Positions 62,074 to 64,000 of a stretch of 64,000 bases of DNA are shown piece by piece; position 1 is the first letter of the stretch; every line of letters starts with the position of its first letter. A program made the translations under genes and the position numbers. This stretch comes from Arthrobacter sp. SLBN-122 (GTDB taxonomy: Bacteria > Actinomycetota > Actinomycetes > Actinomycetales > Micrococcaceae), in the NCBI RefSeq assembly GCF_006715165.1, contig NZ_VFMS01000001.1, positions 2,790,001 to 2,854,000 of the forward strand, given 5' to 3'. The notes under the pieces were generated by a model. It did not search any database. It saw nothing but the letters and a program-made list of their open reading frames with translations, and had not been told where the DNA came from.

Positions 62074-62429
62074 GACTCCTTGGATGATTCATCGCCGCTG
62101 TCCGCGGTGTTTGATTTGAGTACGGCATCCAGGCTGCGGAACTGCCCTTCACGCACCAACCGGTAGCGGTCGATCCATGCGGTCAGCGCCTCAAGCCGCG
62201 CCGGGTTCAGGTGGACGGGCCTGCGCTGCGCGTCCCTGCTTCGGGTCACCAGTTCCGCCTGCTCGAGCACCTGGATATGTTTCGAAACCGCCTGCTTGGA
62301 GATTTCGAACGGTTCTGCCAATTCGTTCACTGTTGCCGGGCCCCGGCTGAGCCGTGCAATGATGCTCCTTCGCACGGGATCTGCCAAGGCCATGAAGGCC
62401 GAGTCCAAGGCCGCACTTTCAGAGTTCAT
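62070..62429 (-). CDS. ArsR-family transcriptional regulator
   Basis: 119 residues from ATG 62429. A winged HTH: ALADPVRRSIIARLSRGPATVNELAEPFEISKQAVSKHIQVLEQ with the recognition helix in KQAVSKHIQVLE; wing RSRDAQRRPVHL. No Cys metal site is present, so it is not the classical metal sensor; it belongs to the SRPBCC-linked type. It should regulate its own operon. It lies divergent from the tautomerase gene across 153 bases. Confidence 0.92.
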   Translation of the reverse strand: MNSESAALDSAFMALADPVRRSIIARLSRGPATVNELAEPFEISKQAVSKHIQVLEQAELVTRSRDAQRRPVHLNPARLEALTAWIDRYRLVREGQFRSLDAVLKSNTADSGDESSKES

Positions 62430-62521
62430 CGTTACCCGTTTCTAGCCAACCTTTCGGTTTATCAAGCAGATGATTGTCTAAGGATAGTCCCCTCCATGTG
62501 CCGCTTCAAGACCTAAAGCCC

Positions 62522-62563
62522 TTGTCTCGTGGATTCTCAGTTTGTTAGTATGTCAGCACAAAC
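62522..62563 (+). promoter_or_regulatory. Promoter and operator of the tautomerase gene
   Basis: TTGTCT at 62522-62527 and TAGTAT at 62546-62551 (18-base spacing). From 62542 the sequence TTGTTAGTATGTCAGCACAA is an imperfect inverted repeat overlapping the -10. Nearly the same block occurs before the iolC-type gene (63032-63051). Confidence 0.7.
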
Positions 62564-62582
62564 TATGTGAAGGAGAAGTTCC

Positions 62583-62987
62583 ATGCCATTGGTTCGCATC
62601 GACGTTAATGAAGGGCGCAGCGCGGAGGACCTGCAGCAGCTCAGCCGCGGAATCCACGACGCGATCCTTGCCGAGTACGGCATTCCGGAGCGGGACTACT
62701 TCCACATCCTGACCGAGCACCCGCAGGGCCAGATATTCGCCCAGGATGCCGGACTGGGGTTTGAGCGCACCGGGGGAGTTGTGATGATCCAGATCTTCAC
62801 CCAGGGCGGGCGTTCGCAGGAGGCCAAGCAGCGGCTCTTCGCGGCGGTGGCCGAAAAGCTTGCGGCAGTTGGCGTGGCCGGGGAGGACGTCTTCATTGGC
62901 TATGTCGAAAACACGGCCGGTGACTGGTCCTTCGGCTTTGGCCGCGCGCAGTACGTAACGGGCGAATTGGCCGTTCCGAGGAAGTAG
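62583..62987 (+). CDS. Tautomerase-family protein (4-OT/MIF superfamily)
   Basis: 134 residues from ATG 62583 (AAGGAG upstream). After Met the protein begins PLVRIDVNEGRSAEDLQQLS: Pro at position 2 is the catalytic base of this superfamily. It is about twice the length of 4-oxalocrotonate tautomerase and fits the Tautomerase_2 type. The likely chemistry is keto-enol tautomerisation or a related dehalogenation/hydration; the substrate is unknown. The shared operator suggests co-regulation with the inositol genes that begin just downstream. Confidence 0.88.
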   Translation: MPLVRIDVNEGRSAEDLQQLSRGIHDAILAEYGIPERDYFHILTEHPQGQIFAQDAGLGFERTGGVVMIQIFTQGGRSQEAKQRLFAAVAEKLAAVGVAGEDVFIGYVENTAGDWSFGFGRAQYVTGELAVPRK

Positions 62988-63031
62988 AAGAAGCGCCCAT
63001 TCGTTGGGGGGTGGGCGTATCGCAAATCTCG

Positions 63032-63061
63032 TTGTAAGTATGTCAGTACAAACTTTTGACA
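63032..63061 (+). promoter_or_regulatory. Operator and promoter region of the iolC-type gene
   Basis: TTGTAAGTATGTCAGTACAA (63032-63051) is an inverted repeat with TTGTA/TACAA arms, matching the tautomerase operator in all but two positions. It is followed by a consensus -35 TTGACA (63056-63061) with a weak CAAAGT 17 bases on. This points to repression by one regulator, probably of the IolR/GntR type. Confidence 0.7.
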
Positions 63062-63175
63062 GGACATTCGATCTAGGGCAAAGTAGTGCCTGTGGCCCAC
63101 ACCACGGCCTGCCAGTCCCGGAACTCCTGCCCCTCAAAGGATTCGAGTTCCACACCAGAAAGGTCCACGATTCAC

Positions 63176-64000
63176 GTGACCCACGAGCTTCTTACGATCG
63201 GGCGCATCAGCGTTGATATCTACCCGAACGACATCGGGGTTGGCCTGGAGGACGTTAATTCCTTCGGCAAATACCTTGGCGGTTCGCCCTCCAACGTCGC
63301 CGTTGCAGCAGCCCGCCACGGACGCCGCACCGGCGTCATCACCCGCACCGGGGATGATCCGTTCGGCACCTACCTGCACCGCGAACTGCACAAGTTCAAC
63401 GTCGATGACACCTACGTCACGCCGGTCAAGGACTGGCCCACCGCGGTGACCTTCTGCGCCATCAAGCCAGCCACGGACGAGTTTCCGCTGTACTTCTACG
63501 GCCGGTTCCCCACCGCGCCGGACCTGCAGATCGAGGCCGGGGAACTGGACCTCGACGCCATCCGCGGAGCCGGGATCTTCTGGTCCACCGTCACGGGCCT
63601 GTGCCAGGAACCCTCCCGCAGCGCCCACATCGCCGCCCACCAGGCCCGTCCCCGCACCGGCCTGGCCGAGGGGCAGTTCACTATCCTGGACCTGGACTAC
63701 CGGCCCATGTTCTGGGCATCGGAAGAGGAGGCCCGCACCGAGGTCGCCAAGATCCTGCCGCACGTTACCGTTGCCATCGGCAACGACAAGGAATGCGCCG
63801 TGGCCGTAGGCGAAGGCACCCCGGATGAGCAGGCAGACCGGCTCCTGGCAGCCGGCGTGGAAATCGCCGTCGTCAAGCTTGGCGCGGAAGGCGTGATGGC
63901 CAAGACCCGCACCGAACGCGTGGTCTCCGCTCCCGTCCCGGTGGAAACCCTGAACGGCCTGGGTGCCGGCGACTCCTTCGGCGGCGCCTTCTGCCACGGG
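63176..64000 (+). CDS. iolC: 5-dehydro-2-deoxygluconokinase IolC (partial, runs off the window)
   Basis: The first 275 codons are visible, starting at GTG 63176 (AGAAAGG upstream). This is a PfkB/ribokinase-family protein: LLTIGRISVDIYPNDIGVGL, KYLGGSPSNVAVAAARHGRR, VITRTGDDPFG and, near the edge, VETLNGLGAGDSFGGAF with the anion-hole GAGD. The N-terminal DIYPNDIG segment is characteristic of IolC, which phosphorylates 5-dehydro-2-deoxygluconate in myo-inositol catabolism. It is probably the first gene of an iol operon continuing past 64000. Confidence 0.92.
   Translation, partial: MTHELLTIGRISVDIYPNDIGVGLEDVNSFGKYLGGSPSNVAVAAARHGRRTGVITRTGDDPFGTYLHRELHKFNVDDTYVTPVKDWPTAVTFCAIKPATDEFPLYFYGRFPTAPDLQIEAGELDLDAIRGAGIFWSTVTGLCQEPSRSAHIAAHQARPRTGLAEGQFTILDLDYRPMFWASEEEARTEVAKILPHVTVAIGNDKECAVAVGEGTPDEQADRLLAAGVEIAVVKLGAEGVMAKTRTERVVSAPVPVETLNGLGAGDSFGGAFCHG

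Noticed and set aside
62070-62429. Metal-sensing ArsR/SmtB repressor
   Set aside because: No cysteine or histidine metal site is visible, and it is paired with an SRPBCC gene, the usual non-metal arrangement.

Overview
The window is GC-rich bacterial chromosome with dense coding on both strands, GTG and TTG starts, ATGA start/stop overlaps and many short or absent leaders. The gene families are those of high-GC Actinobacteria, and the ensemble looks most like Arthrobacter/Pseudarthrobacter (Micrococcaceae): FemX-type peptide-bridge enzymes, DUF3263 plus LytR_C, a stand-alone groL with CIRCE elements, XPB helicase with its partner, c-di-AMP (ydaO-type) leaders in front of cell-wall hydrolases, an IdeR regulator, and DUF427, DUF3027, DUF6314 and DUF6457 proteins. 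The genus is inferred from content, not from a database search. I saw no phage, insertion sequence, CRISPR array or replication origin.

Layout. Positions 1-3240 hold two FemX-like ligases and a ThrE-type exporter. 3257-7704 carries an iron-regulated siderophore-interacting protein, uracil-DNA glycosylase, DUF3263/LytR_C, a cold-shock protein and a branched-chain amino-acid type binding lipoprotein. 7755-11023 holds groL behind two CIRCE operators and an orphan sugar-binding lipoprotein behind LacI-like operators. 11326-17013 holds an RNase HI fusion, an orphan WXG100 protein, a two-component system, DUF427 and an FHA pair. 17030-22622 is the XPB operon, diverging from a cold-shock/DUF3027 pair. 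22683-28075 holds serC, ideR and three secreted cell-wall hydrolase-like proteins, two of them with c-di-AMP riboswitch leaders. 28265-35504 holds an HNH nuclease, molybdenum-cofactor genes (mobA, DUF6457, moeA, fdhD) and a GH38 alpha-mannosidase. 35718-41011 holds an unrecognised HTH/membrane pair and an ABC-F plus ABC-exporter operon with a terminator-like hairpin in its leader. 41037-50048 is mainly housekeeping: Nudix, tRNA-Arg, an IMPase, pcrA and sucCD.

From 50245 to 61611 lies a catabolic island: two FCD-type GntR regulators, two MFS-SDR modules, a TIM-barrel epimerase-like enzyme, a fused DhaK-DhaL kinase, an RpiB-like isomerase, a 3-hydroxyacyl-CoA-dehydrogenase-family enzyme and a TpiA-like isomerase. 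The kinase plus two isomerases match the known logic of tetrulose (erythrulose) catabolism to D-erythrose 4-phosphate. The transporters and the 3-dehydrogenase-type enzyme suggest that the starting compound could be a sugar acid. This is the best candidate for a not fully described system. It has its own promoters, palindromic operators, an 18-residue leader peptide and strong intercistronic hairpins.

The window ends with an ArsR/SRPBCC pair, a tautomerase gene and the start of an iolC-type kinase gene. The last two share a 20-bp operator-like element, which suggests co-regulation with inositol catabolism.
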